From NCBI GenBank assembly GCA_020052115.1, contig JAGVPR010000055.1:1-8662 (forward strand): a stretch of DNA of 8,662 nucleotides, written 5' to 3'. The DNA is from Candidatus Eiseniibacteriota bacterium. GTDB taxonomy: Bacteria; Eisenbacteria; RBG-16-71-46; JAGVPR01. Position numbers and translations under genes: made by a program. Below the pieces are notes generated by a model. That model had not been told where the DNA came from, ran no database searches, and saw only the letters and a program-made list of their open reading frames with translations. Shown in pieces: positions 1 to 6,409 of the stretch; the stretch's first letter is position 1, and each line of letters opens with the position of its first letter.

Positions 1-480
1 CGAGCGGCGCACGCGGACGAAGCGGCCGAGCAGCTGCAGAATCGGCGGCGCGACGGCCGTCGTATACACCGCCGCCGGCAGCGCCACGGACAGAAGCGTG
101 GATGGGAACGATCCGCGTGCCGTCACCGCGAGCGTCGCCAGGTAGAGCGCGTCGTTCAGGATGACGGCGGCGAACACCGCGAGCGTCCCCGCAAGAACGC
201 TCCCCCGCTCCACGCTCTCCCATACGTGCCCGATCGCGAAACCCACGACCGACCGCGACAGAGCGGCCGCGCCCAGCGTCTGGGGAGCGGACAGATCCAG
301 GAGCAGCCCGGTCAGAAAACCGAGGACCGCGCCCGCCGTCGGCCCGCGCAGAAGCGCCACATGGACGACGACGATGAGAGGAAGATCCGGCAGAGCGCCG
401 AAGATCCGGATCACCGGCAGGAATGAAGTCTGTACGATGTAGGCCGTCAGAATCGCGACCGCGATGGCCAGCTTCGACAT
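1..480 (-). CDS. mreD: Rod shape-determining protein MreD (C-terminus cut by window edge)
   Basis: MreD is an integral inner-membrane subunit of the elongation (Rod) complex and partners MreC in lateral wall synthesis. The minus strand reads 160 codons from an ATG at 480 to the window edge without a stop; since MreD proteins are about 160-175 residues, little is missing. The product is very hydrophobic, with likely membrane segments near residues 3-20, 33-60, 72-88, 95-118 and 128-150. The family-typical stretch GLLLDLSAPQTLG lies at 58-70. A purine-rich GGGGGA sits 8-13 bases before the ATG. The gene follows mreC by 21 bases, consistent with one mreBCD transcript. The assignment rests on the hydrophobic pattern, the LLLDL motif and gene order, because MreD sequences diverge strongly. 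Confidence 0.9.
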   Translation of the reverse strand, partial: MSKLAIAVAILTAYIVQTSFLPVIRIFGALPDLPLIVVVHVALLRGPTAGAVLGFLTGLLLDLSAPQTLGAAALSRSVVGFAIGHVWESVERGSVLAGTLAVFAAVILNDALYLATLAVTARGSFPSTLLSVALPAAVYTTAVAPPILQLLGRFVRVRRS

Positions 481-501
481 CCCCCGTTCCCCCGTCGCCG
501 C

Positions 502-1377
502 CTACGGCGCGGCCGTATCCGGAGCGGCCGCTCGCGGCTCCGCGTAGAGCCGCTCGAACTCCGTCTCGCCCGGCCGCGCTCTCAAGAGGAAGACCTCCTC
601 CAGGCGCGCGAAATCAACCGACGGCTGCACGCGCACCTCCTTCATGAGCCCCGAAAGATCGCGGCCCACCGAGACCACCTCGCCGATCCTGAGCCCCGCG
701 GGATAAGAGGCGCCCAGGCCGGAACTCACCACGACGTCGCCGACCTCGCAGTCTGCGTGAGCCGAAACGTGCAGCAGGTCGAACGTGGCCGGTCTCGACG
801 AATCCCAGCGGAGCGTCCCGATCACGCGGCTTCGCTGCACGCGCGCACTCACGGGATTCGCCGGGCTGCGAAGCAGGCGCACCAGCGCGCTCCCGTGGTG
901 CACCTCGATGAGCCGGCCCACGAGGCCGTCCGGCGATATCACTGCTTGCCCCACGGCCGTGCCCTGGGAAAGCCCCGCGCTCACGATGATCGTCTCATCG
1001 AGCCGCCCCGCGTCGTGGCGCAGCACCTCGGCCGGGATCAGGTCGTAGCCGGAACGACTGCTGAAGCCAAGGAGCCGTCGGAGCCGCATGTTCTCCAGGC
1101 CGCGCTCGATGAACAGGTCGCGCTCACGCGCCAGCTCCGTGGTGCGCTGCGCCATCTCCCGATGCGAACCGTAAGCCGTGACGCCGCCGCGCAGCAGACC
1201 GAAGAAGCGGAAGAACGGCTGGAGGGCGACCCCTTCCACCGCGCGCGCCACGCGCATCTGGGCGGGATCGCCCGAGAGCAGAAGAACGAGGGACAGGGAA
1301 CCGGTCACGAGGAGCGCCGGCACACCCCGCCGCTTCCAGATGACCACCACGCCTCCCGGCCCGATCCGGCGGTGCAC
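502..1377 (-). CDS. mreC: Rod shape-determining protein MreC
   Basis: MreC is the bitopic, periplasm-exposed scaffold that links MreB filaments to the wall-synthesis enzymes PBP2 and RodA. The 291-residue product has a basic N-terminus, one membrane anchor at about 19-35 and a charged helical, probably coiled-coil stretch at about 70-103. The beta-rich MreC core spans about 110-268 and includes the family-like segments VGQAVISPDGLVGRL (142-156), VVVSSGLGASYPAGLRIGEV (215-234) and a MKEVRVQPSVDF-type strand (245-256). A short Ala/Pro-rich tail follows. Length is normal. The start chosen is GTG at 1377, preceded by AGGA five bases upstream. GTG codons 10 and 11 are possible alternatives, with GGGAGG just ahead of them, and would still leave the anchor intact. 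The gene lies 40 bases downstream of mreB. Confidence 0.95.
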   Translation of the reverse strand: MHRRIGPGGVVVIWKRRGVPALLVTGSLSLVLLLSGDPAQMRVARAVEGVALQPFFRFFGLLRGGVTAYGSHREMAQRTTELARERDLFIERGLENMRLRRLLGFSSRSGYDLIPAEVLRHDAGRLDETIIVSAGLSQGTAVGQAVISPDGLVGRLIEVHHGSALVRLLRSPANPVSARVQRSRVIGTLRWDSSRPATFDLLHVSAHADCEVGDVVVSSGLGASYPAGLRIGEVVSVGRDLSGLMKEVRVQPSVDFARLEEVFLLRARPGETEFERLYAEPRAAAPDTAAP

Positions 1378-1417
1378 GACGATCCTGGGCAGAGGGCCGC
1401 AGCGACCTTCGAATCCG

Positions 1418-2452
1418 CTAGTCGCGCGGCCCCTTCATCAAGACCTTCTCGTACTGCTCCAGGTTGTCGAGGATCTTTCCCGAGCCGAGGACCACGCAGA
1501 TGAGGGCGTCCTCGGCGACGCGGAAGTTCAGGTTCGTCACCTCGCGCAGCAGCTTGTCCAGCCCGCGCAAGAGCGAACCTCCGCCGGTCATCACGATTCC
1601 CTTGTCAACGATGTCGCCCGCCAGTTCGGGTGGGGTCGCCTCGAGCGACGCTTTCATCGCCTCGACGATGGCGCTCACAGGTTCCTGCAACGCTTCACGA
1701 ATCTCGGCCGATGTCACCCGGATCGTGCGCGGCACGCCCTTGATCAGGTCGAGACCCTTAATCTCCATCTCTTCTTCCTGCTCCAGGGGGAACGCGGAGC
1801 CGACCTTCATCTTGATGCGCTCCGCCGTCTGATCGCCGATGAGCAGGTTGTGGTTGCGCTTCACCCACTGCACGATCGCGTCGTCCATCTTGTCGCCGCC
1901 GACGCGGATCGAGGTATCGCAGACGATGCCGTTCAACGCCATCACCGCGATCTCCGTCGTCCCGCCGCCGATGTCTATGATCATGTTCCCGGACGGCTTG
2001 TCCACGGGCAGGCTCACGCCGATTGCCGCGGCGATCGGCTCGGAGACGAGGAACACCTCTCGCGCTCCGGCCCGCTCGGCCGATTCGCGAACGGCGCGCT
2101 TCTCGACCTCCGTGATCCCCGAGGGAACGCAGATGATGATCCGCGGACGGACGAGGAAGCGCTTCTTCTGCGCCTTGCCGATCAACTCGCGCAGAAGCTC
2201 CTCGGTCTTCTCGAAATCGGCGATGACGCCGTCCTTCATCGGGCGGATCGCCTCGATGGACTCCGGCGTCTTGCCGAGCATCTCCTTCGCGGCCTTGCCG
2301 ACCGCGACGACCTTGTTCGTTCCCTTCTCGACCGCCACGACCGAAGGCTCATTCAGAACGATCCCGCGCCCCTTCACGTAGACAAGAGTGTTGGCGGTGC
2401 CCAGATCGATGGCGATGTCGTTCGTCACCATTCCCATCAAGCGATCCAACAT
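1418..2452 (-). CDS. mreB: Rod shape-determining protein MreB (actin-like ATPase)
   Basis: MreB is the bacterial actin that polymerises on the inner face of the cytoplasmic membrane and directs lateral peptidoglycan insertion. Read from ATG 2452 the product is 344 residues, the usual MreB length. Actin-fold signatures are present: phosphate-1 loop DLGTANT (16-22), EPIAAAIG (138-145), phosphate-2 loop DIGGGTTE (160-167) and adenosine motif MTGGGSLLRGLDKLL (288-302). The short N-terminus before NDIAIDLGTANT matches the family and contains the hydrophobic stretch MLDRLMGM. AGAAGGG lies five bases before this ATG. The frame stays open upstream to a GTG at 2527, but the extra 25 Arg-rich residues do not resemble MreB. 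It is the first gene of mreBCD. Confidence 0.98.
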   Translation of the reverse strand: MLDRLMGMVTNDIAIDLGTANTLVYVKGRGIVLNEPSVVAVEKGTNKVVAVGKAAKEMLGKTPESIEAIRPMKDGVIADFEKTEELLRELIGKAQKKRFLVRPRIIICVPSGITEVEKRAVRESAERAGAREVFLVSEPIAAAIGVSLPVDKPSGNMIIDIGGGTTEIAVMALNGIVCDTSIRVGGDKMDDAIVQWVKRNHNLLIGDQTAERIKMKVGSAFPLEQEEEMEIKGLDLIKGVPRTIRVTSAEIREALQEPVSAIVEAMKASLEATPPELAGDIVDKGIVMTGGGSLLRGLDKLLREVTNLNFRVAEDALICVVLGSGKILDNLEQYEKVLMKGPRD

Positions 2453-2457
2453 CCTTA

Positions 2458-2464
2458 CCCTTCT
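2458..2464 (-). promoter_or_regulatory. mreB ribosome binding site
   Basis: The minus strand reads AGAAGGG followed by TAAGG and then the ATG at 2452. This well-spaced Shine-Dalgarno supports the 344-residue MreB start over the upstream GTG at 2527. Confidence 0.6.
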
Positions 2465-2557
2465 TCGACGGGGTCCAAGACGAAGAGCGCCCAGAGCCAC
2501 ATGCTCCACGGCCCGACAGAGAAACACCGCGCGCCTCAGAGCGGAAAAGGCTGCCGC

Positions 2558-2586
2558 AATGTAGCATGGGCCCCGGTACCCGGCAA
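2558..2586 (-). promoter_or_regulatory. Putative sigma70-type promoter of mreBCD
   Basis: On the minus strand TTGCCG (2581-2586) is followed after exactly 17 bases by TACATT (2558-2563). Both boxes are close to the sigma70 consensus and the spacing is ideal. Transcription would begin near 2551, giving a leader of about 100 bases before mreB. The spacer carries two perfect 6-bp palindromes, GGTACC and GGGCCC; I attach no function to them. Confidence 0.55.
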
Positions 2587-2631
2587 GCGCTTTCGCCTGT
2601 TTCGATGCTTCCCGCCGCGCCCCCGGCGTCG

Positions 2632-2637
2632 TAGAAT
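2632..2637 (+). promoter_or_regulatory. Putative -10 box for a leaderless transcript of the small secreted protein gene
   Basis: TAGAAT lies exactly six bases before the GTG start at 2644. A transcript initiated at normal distance from this box would begin at or next to the GTG. No Shine-Dalgarno precedes the GTG, and no convincing -35 box lies 16-19 bases upstream. This is the layout of leaderless genes in GC-rich bacteria, but it rests on one hexamer. Confidence 0.4.
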
Positions 2638-2643
2638 CTCGTT

Positions 2644-3132
2644 GTGAAGCTCTCCCGTCGATGCCTCGCAGCGTGGACCGCCGGGTCCGCCGTCGCGCTC
2701 GTGACTCTCGCCGTCGCGGCGGAGGCGATCGACAAGGCGCCCCATCTCCACGGGCGCGTTCTCGGACCCGGAGACCGGCCCCTCACGGCTGTGCGCGTGA
2801 GGCTCTACGTGGACGGCGCTCCCGGCGCCTCGACGTGGGCCGATTCGACCGGCGCCTACTCGCTCCCTCTCCCCGGCTCGAACCGCGGTGCGAACGTCAT
2901 GGCGTGGTTCTTTCCGGTGGACGATGAACTCGTCCCGGAGTGCGTTCTCATCGGCGAGGGACCGCTCGCCGACTCCGAGCTATTGTCGTGCGTCCCCAGG
3001 CTTGCCCGCAGCCCGAACGGGATCGAGTACTCCCTCACGCTGCTCGACACGGACGGTCGTCTCGAGAGGCTCCGCGCTTCCCCGTGCTTCGAGCAGAGCG
3101 TTCACGTTCCGGCGCAAGAGCCTTCCCAGTAG
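2644..3132 (+). CDS. Secreted protein with carboxypeptidase-regulatory-like (beta-sandwich) domain, function unknown
   Basis: I do not recognise a named family for the whole 162-residue product. Residues 1-28 form a clear Sec signal peptide: basic start (KLSRR), hydrophobic core and an AEA cleavage site before IDK. Residues about 34-78 (HGRVLGPGDRPLTAVRVRLY, then a STGAYSLPLP turn) match the pattern of carboxypeptidase-regulatory-like or CnaB-like beta-sandwich modules, which are usually binding or structural domains. The C-terminal half has Cys100, Cys116 and Cys148, two of which might pair in an oxidising periplasm; there is no lipobox. The start is GTG with no visible ribosome binding site. 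The gene is divergent from mreB and convergent with the peptidase gene, so it is probably monocistronic. Periplasmic or surface location is inferred. Confidence 0.75.
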   Translation: MKLSRRCLAAWTAGSAVALVTLAVAAEAIDKAPHLHGRVLGPGDRPLTAVRVRLYVDGAPGASTWADSTGAYSLPLPGSNRGANVMAWFFPVDDELVPECVLIGEGPLADSELLSCVPRLARSPNGIEYSLTLLDTDGRLERLRASPCFEQSVHVPAQEPSQ

Positions 3133-3176
3133 CCCGTTAGAGATTCAACTTCAGAAGGCGCCCGCGAGGCCGGAGA

Positions 3177-4043
3177 TCAGATCCCCGGCGATCCGGCTCC
3201 TCGAAGGAGAGTCGCGAGTCGCGGATGGAAGTCCGGGTCGGCGGGCTCGAGGCTGTGACGCCGGACGAACCCCTGCGCGTGGAGGAAGCGCCGGCCGGAT
3301 TCCGCCAGCGCGACGTGCGAGACACGCCCCTCCGGCTCTCCGAAGAAGAGGAGATCGCCCGGCCGCACGCGCGTCCCATCCACGGGCCGCGCGTCCTCGG
3401 CTTGCATCCACGCATCGCGCCGAAGGGGCGCACCCGCGAGCCGCCAGGCGATCCAGGTGAGGCCTGAGCAGTCGAGTCCGGCCGGTGTGGTCCCGCCCCA
3501 GAGATAGGGCGCGCCGAGAAGTCCGCGCGCCGCCCGAAGCGCGTCTTCGCGCGGATCGCCGCTCGGCTCGAAGTGCGCTCGCCGCGCCTCCGAGAAGACC
3601 CAGCCGCTTCGTCCATCGGGAAACGACACCTCGCTCCAGGCCGCATCGGCCGTGCGACCTATCTCCTGCAGCCGCCCCAGGAGCACCACGGGAGCGAGCG
3701 CCTCCGCACCTCGGTGCGGCTCGCAGAGAACCTCGGCCCGGAGGGCGCCGACGACGAACGCGGGGCCGGCGTTCCACCGGGCCGCATCCTCGTCCGATGC
3801 GCCGGTCAGAAGCCATGAGCGCACCCAGCCTCGGTATCCGTCATCGAAGCGCACGCGGACCCACCGGCCCTCGTCCGAGAGATCCTCGACATCGAGCACC
3901 GCCCCCAGGAGCGCTTGCGTCAGCATCTCGGACTCATGCGCCGGCTCCCGGCGCACGTCGGCGGCCGAGACGTTCACGATCGCCCGCGGGAGCCCAGCGG
4001 GCATCGGCAGCCAGGGAGCCGCGTGATCCTTCAGGATTCTCAC
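3177..4043 (-). CDS. NlpC/P60 cysteine peptidase, YkfC-like (probable gamma-D-glutamyl dipeptidyl-peptidase)
   Basis: This family cuts the gamma-D-Glu to diamino-acid bond of murein-derived peptides; YkfC-type members act on freed peptides with N-terminal L-Ala during recycling. The 288-residue product has two SH3-like regions (about 22-80 and 94-152, each ending in a GWV strand: RGWVRSW, RSGWVFS) and a C-terminal NlpC/P60 domain (about 165-285). YLWGG is at 180-184. The catalytic triad is visible as Cys192 in GLDCSGL, His243 in VSHVAL and His255 in FLHAQG. No signal peptide is seen, which fits a cytoplasmic recycling enzyme. The start is GTG 4043, sharing one base with the stop of the upstream GWxTD gene (TAGTG), with GAGGGG upstream. 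A longer open frame to 4235 lies inside that gene, and its 64 extra residues look non-coding. Substrate is inferred from the family. Confidence 0.88.
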   Translation of the reverse strand: MRILKDHAAPWLPMPAGLPRAIVNVSAADVRREPAHESEMLTQALLGAVLDVEDLSDEGRWVRVRFDDGYRGWVRSWLLTGASDEDAARWNAGPAFVVGALRAEVLCEPHRGAEALAPVVLLGRLQEIGRTADAAWSEVSFPDGRSGWVFSEARRAHFEPSGDPREDALRAARGLLGAPYLWGGTTPAGLDCSGLTWIAWRLAGAPLRRDAWMQAEDARPVDGTRVRPGDLLFFGEPEGRVSHVALAESGRRFLHAQGFVRRHSLEPADPDFHPRLATLLRGAGSPGI

Positions 4044-5341
4044 TAGCCACCCCCTCGCCTCGTGCTGACGAGCGTGTACTGGCCGAAGCCGCCACGGTCG
4101 GCGAAAACGTACACGCGATTCAGCATGAAATAGTGCCAGATTTCGTAAGGTGGCTCCGAGGGGTTCACCGGATGGCTCTCGATCTGATCGGGGGCGCCGT
4201 TCCGAACGTAGATCATCCCGCGGTCGCTCCGCCACCCCGACATGTTCAACGTGCCGAACGTTTCATTCGCGTACTGCACGCGACGGAAGAACTCCTCCTT
4301 CGTCTCGTTCTCGGGGGTGCCCGGGCTCGGATCGCGCCGCTGCCAGAACTCATCCCAGAGCGCTTCGCGCTCGCCCGGCAGCGCCCGCTGGAGCTTCGAG
4401 ATCTCGCTGCTCGTTCCGATGTAACCGGCCATGTCCACGAGTTCGTCGAAGCCGGAATGGATGGAGAGCCGCGTCTCGTCCATTTCGAATGGCGCCCGCC
4501 TCTCCAGCGTCCACCCGCGGTGATCGAGCTCGGCGATGAACTCGTAGCGGCCCAGCGTGAGCGGCGCCAGCGCGGGCCGGATGACGAATCCGACGCGCGC
4601 CGAGTCGGCCGACACGATCAGCGTATCGGCCGCCCTCTCCTGCCGCCGATCGTCCTCGACGCGCCACACGATCCGGTAGCGCTCGGGGCCCGACCCGGCC
4701 TCGCGCTCGCGATCGTAGATCTCGCCGAAGATGCAGATGGGAGGCAGCGGCTCGCCGCCGAAGCGGGAACGCACGTAGGCCGGCTCGAACGCGTCGGCCG
4801 AGGACGCGGGAGCGCAGGAGCCGAAGCGCAAATCGCTCATGGACAGCGGCAGCGCATCGAACGCGGGCACCTGGACCTTGCGGCGGATCTCCCCCTCGCT
4901 CCCGGACTCGACATCCTTGACCGACACCTTCACGCGGAGCTTTCCCGATGGGACGGCGAAGCGCTCCTCGTGCGAGAAGCCGTTTCGGGGATCCACTGTG
5001 GCCGGGTAGGTCGCCGCCGGCACCTCGCGCGTCCACAGATCGCCGCCGACCTGGTCCCCCCCGGCGTCGTACACGATGATCACCAGTTCGATGCGCGCGA
5101 CGAAACGGTCCACGGCCTGCTTCACGAAGAGAATCTCGGGGTACGGCACAACGACCTGGACGCGGAGCTGGGGCCGTCCGTCCGCACCGAGACAGGCCGG
5201 CGTGTTGACCACGAAGCGCGGCCGCTCCCCGTTCACGCTCGGCCCGATCTCACCGTAGCGGGCGGCCGCCGCAGGAACGAGCGTCGCGAGCAAGAGGACA
5301 GCGGCCATAGCGGCCCTGAGAGAGGAGGCGAAGGTTGGCAT
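4043..5341 (-). CDS. Secreted GWxTD-domain protein, function unknown
   Basis: The 432-residue product starts with a Sec signal peptide (about 1-27: hydrophobic core AAMAAVLLLATLVPAAAA, cleavage near AAA-RYG), so it is exported. The C-terminal region, about 310-428, matches the GWxTD domain, named for its signature: GWRSDRGMIYVRNGAPDQIE (369-388), PYEIWHYF (398-405), then YVFADRGGFGQYTLV (411-425). The signature reads GWRSD, a conservative Thr-to-Ser variant. The preceding 280 residues are beta-rich, with the strand-like stretch LRVQVVVPYPEILFV (59-73), as in other GWxTD proteins; they contain three cysteines (50, 176, 203). The domain has no established biochemical function. The ATG at 5341 has AGGTG five bases upstream; the open frame to 5464 would bury the signal peptide. 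The gene is coupled by a one-base overlap to the downstream YkfC-like gene. Confidence 0.85.
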   Translation of the reverse strand: MPTFASSLRAAMAAVLLLATLVPAAAARYGEIGPSVNGERPRFVVNTPACLGADGRPQLRVQVVVPYPEILFVKQAVDRFVARIELVIIVYDAGGDQVGGDLWTREVPAATYPATVDPRNGFSHEERFAVPSGKLRVKVSVKDVESGSEGEIRRKVQVPAFDALPLSMSDLRFGSCAPASSADAFEPAYVRSRFGGEPLPPICIFGEIYDREREAGSGPERYRIVWRVEDDRRQERAADTLIVSADSARVGFVIRPALAPLTLGRYEFIAELDHRGWTLERRAPFEMDETRLSIHSGFDELVDMAGYIGTSSEISKLQRALPGEREALWDEFWQRRDPSPGTPENETKEEFFRRVQYANETFGTLNMSGWRSDRGMIYVRNGAPDQIESHPVNPSEPPYEIWHYFMLNRVYVFADRGGFGQYTLVSTRRGGG

Positions 5342-5356
5342 GTCGGCACCTGCCTC

Positions 5357-5385
5357 AGCGTAGGACGGAACCGGGACGGCGTCAA
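5357..5385 (-). promoter_or_regulatory. Putative sigma70-type promoter of the GWxTD/NlpC pair
   Basis: On the minus strand TTGACG (5380-5385) is followed after 17 bases by TACGCT (5357-5362). The -35 box matches the consensus in five of six positions. The predicted transcription start falls near 5350, only about ten bases before the ATG at 5341, so the leader would be very short and would contain just part of the AGGTG ribosome binding site. Either the start is slightly further upstream or the leader is unusually short. Confidence 0.5.
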
Positions 5386-5488
5386 CGCGCGGGTCGAGAT
5401 GAGGCCTTGCCTCTCCTGCGGCCCGCCCTCCTGATTCGACGGCGCGCCCGCATCCACGGGCCACTGCTCGTAGTCGGGGTCATCGTGC

Positions 5489-5503
5489 GCGGCCCCGGGC
5501 CGC
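5489..5503 (-). terminator. GC-rich hairpin after the purine nucleoside phosphorylase gene
   Basis: GCGGCCC and GGGCCGC form a perfect inverted repeat around a single central base, 15 to 29 bases beyond the phosphorylase stop codon. In practice about five base pairs with a small loop would form. No T-run follows on the minus strand, so it is not a classical intrinsic terminator; it may protect the mRNA 3' end or be chance in GC-rich DNA. It is the only compact hairpin I see in the 177-base gap between this gene and the GWxTD gene. Confidence 0.25.
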
Positions 5504-5518
5504 CGCGGGACGCGCGTC

Positions 5519-6409
5519 TCAGGGCTCGGCGCCCCATCTCGCGACGATCTCCCCCACGAGCCGGGAGAAGACCGAGCGCACGCGATCGGCGGTCTCCGTC
5601 ACCTCGTCGTGGGAGAGGGGCCCCGCGGAGAGGCCCGTGGCGTGGTTCGTCACGCACGAGACGCCGAAGACGCGCATCCCGAGCTGTCTCGCCACGATCA
5701 CCTCGGGCGCCGTGGACATGCAGGCCACGTCCCCGCCGAGCCGGCGGATCATTCGCACCTCGGAGGCGGTCTCGTAGGCGGGGCCGAGCGAGGAGAAGAG
5801 CACGCCGCGCCTGACGGGGATGCCGAGATCCCTCGCCGCCTCCTCCGCGAGGGTGAGCGCGCGGCGGTCGTACGGCTCCTCGAGATCCACGAAGCGCGGG
5901 GCGAGATCCTCGCGGTTCCAGCCGCGCAGAGGGCTACGGAACGAGAAGTGGATCTGGTCGGTGATGAGCATCAGGTCGCCCGGCGCGAACTCCTTGCGCA
6001 CGCTTCCGGAGGCGTTCGTGATGAAGAGCTTCCGCGCCCCGAGCGCGGAGAGCACGCGCACCGGAAAGGTGACGCGCCACGGCGGGTAGCCCTCGTAACC
6101 GTGCACGCGGCCCGCGAGGGCGACCACCGGAACGCCTCTGAGCCGGCCGAAGACGATCCGCCCCGCGTGCCCTTCCACCGTGGACTCGGGATAATGAGGA
6201 AGCTCCGCGGTCGAGACCGATGCCGCATCGTCGAGGGTCTTCGCCAGAGGTCCCAGGCCGGAGCCGAGGATCAGGGCCACGGCCGGATCGAACGGCGTCC
6301 GGTCCGCACCCGGTCCGGCCTCCCGGCGCGCGGCGTCTCGTGCCGCGCTCGCTGCATCGCGGGCCATCGAGGCGATGGACTCGAGGGATGTCCTCGGCGA
6401 GACGCGCAT
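5519..6409 (-). CDS. punA: Purine nucleoside phosphorylase, trimeric class (inosine/guanosine type)
   Basis: The enzyme splits purine nucleosides with phosphate into free base and (deoxy)ribose-1-phosphate in cytoplasmic purine salvage. The 296-residue product has the motifs of the trimeric class shared with human PNP: LILGSGLG (46-53, phosphate-binding Ser50), GHAGR with His81, GRVHGYEGY (100-108), NASGSV (132-137), GPAYETASEVR (209-219, Glu213), MSTAPEVIVAR (231-241) and SCVTNHATG (251-259). Asn255 sits where human Asn243 recognises 6-oxopurines, so inosine and guanosine are the likely substrates rather than methylthioadenosine. The ATG at 6409 overlaps the stop of the upstream regulator by one base (TGATG), with GGAG about seven bases upstream. 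The N-terminal 35 residues are Ala/Arg-rich, and an internal Met15 is an alternative start. Translation is probably coupled to the regulator. Confidence 0.93.
   Translation of the reverse strand: MRVSPRTSLESIASMARDAASAARDAARREAGPGADRTPFDPAVALILGSGLGPLAKTLDDAASVSTAELPHYPESTVEGHAGRIVFGRLRGVPVVALAGRVHGYEGYPPWRVTFPVRVLSALGARKLFITNASGSVRKEFAPGDLMLITDQIHFSFRSPLRGWNREDLAPRFVDLEEPYDRRALTLAEEAARDLGIPVRRGVLFSSLGPAYETASEVRMIRRLGGDVACMSTAPEVIVARQLGMRVFGVSCVTNHATGLSAGPLSHDEVTETADRVRSVFSRLVGEIVARWGAEP

Noticed and set aside
2453..2527. N-terminal extension of MreB from a GTG at 2527
   Set aside because: The extra 25 residues are Arg-rich and unlike MreB, while the ATG at 2452 has a good ribosome binding site and gives the standard length.
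1178..2647. Plus-strand open frame of 489 codons opposite mreB and part of mreC
   Set aside because: It is antisense to unambiguous mreB, has a low-complexity Arg/His/Asp/Leu-rich product without recognisable motifs, and is explained by the strong GC bias at third positions of the real gene.
3133..3176. Bidirectional terminator in the 44-base convergent gap
   Set aside because: No stem followed by a T-run is visible on either strand; only scattered GC-rich partial repeats are present.
3137..3646. Alternative minus-strand frame running past the NlpC/P60 stop and ending at 3137
   Set aside because: The annotated frame ends with a segment (RLATLLRGA) typical of YkfC-like C-termini and keeps all catalytic residues, so no frameshift is needed.
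3485..5434. Plus-strand open frame of 649 codons, the longest in the window
   Set aside because: It lies opposite the NlpC/P60 and GWxTD genes, both of which have clear motifs, signal peptide or catalytic residues. Its product is Arg/Pro/Ala-rich and domain-free, so it is a GC-driven shadow.
5382..5518. Possible small gene between the phosphorylase and the GWxTD gene; one minus-strand frame reads DDPDYEQWPVDAG
   Set aside because: It has no start with a convincing ribosome binding site, continues out of frame into the GWxTD gene, and shows no recognisable motif.
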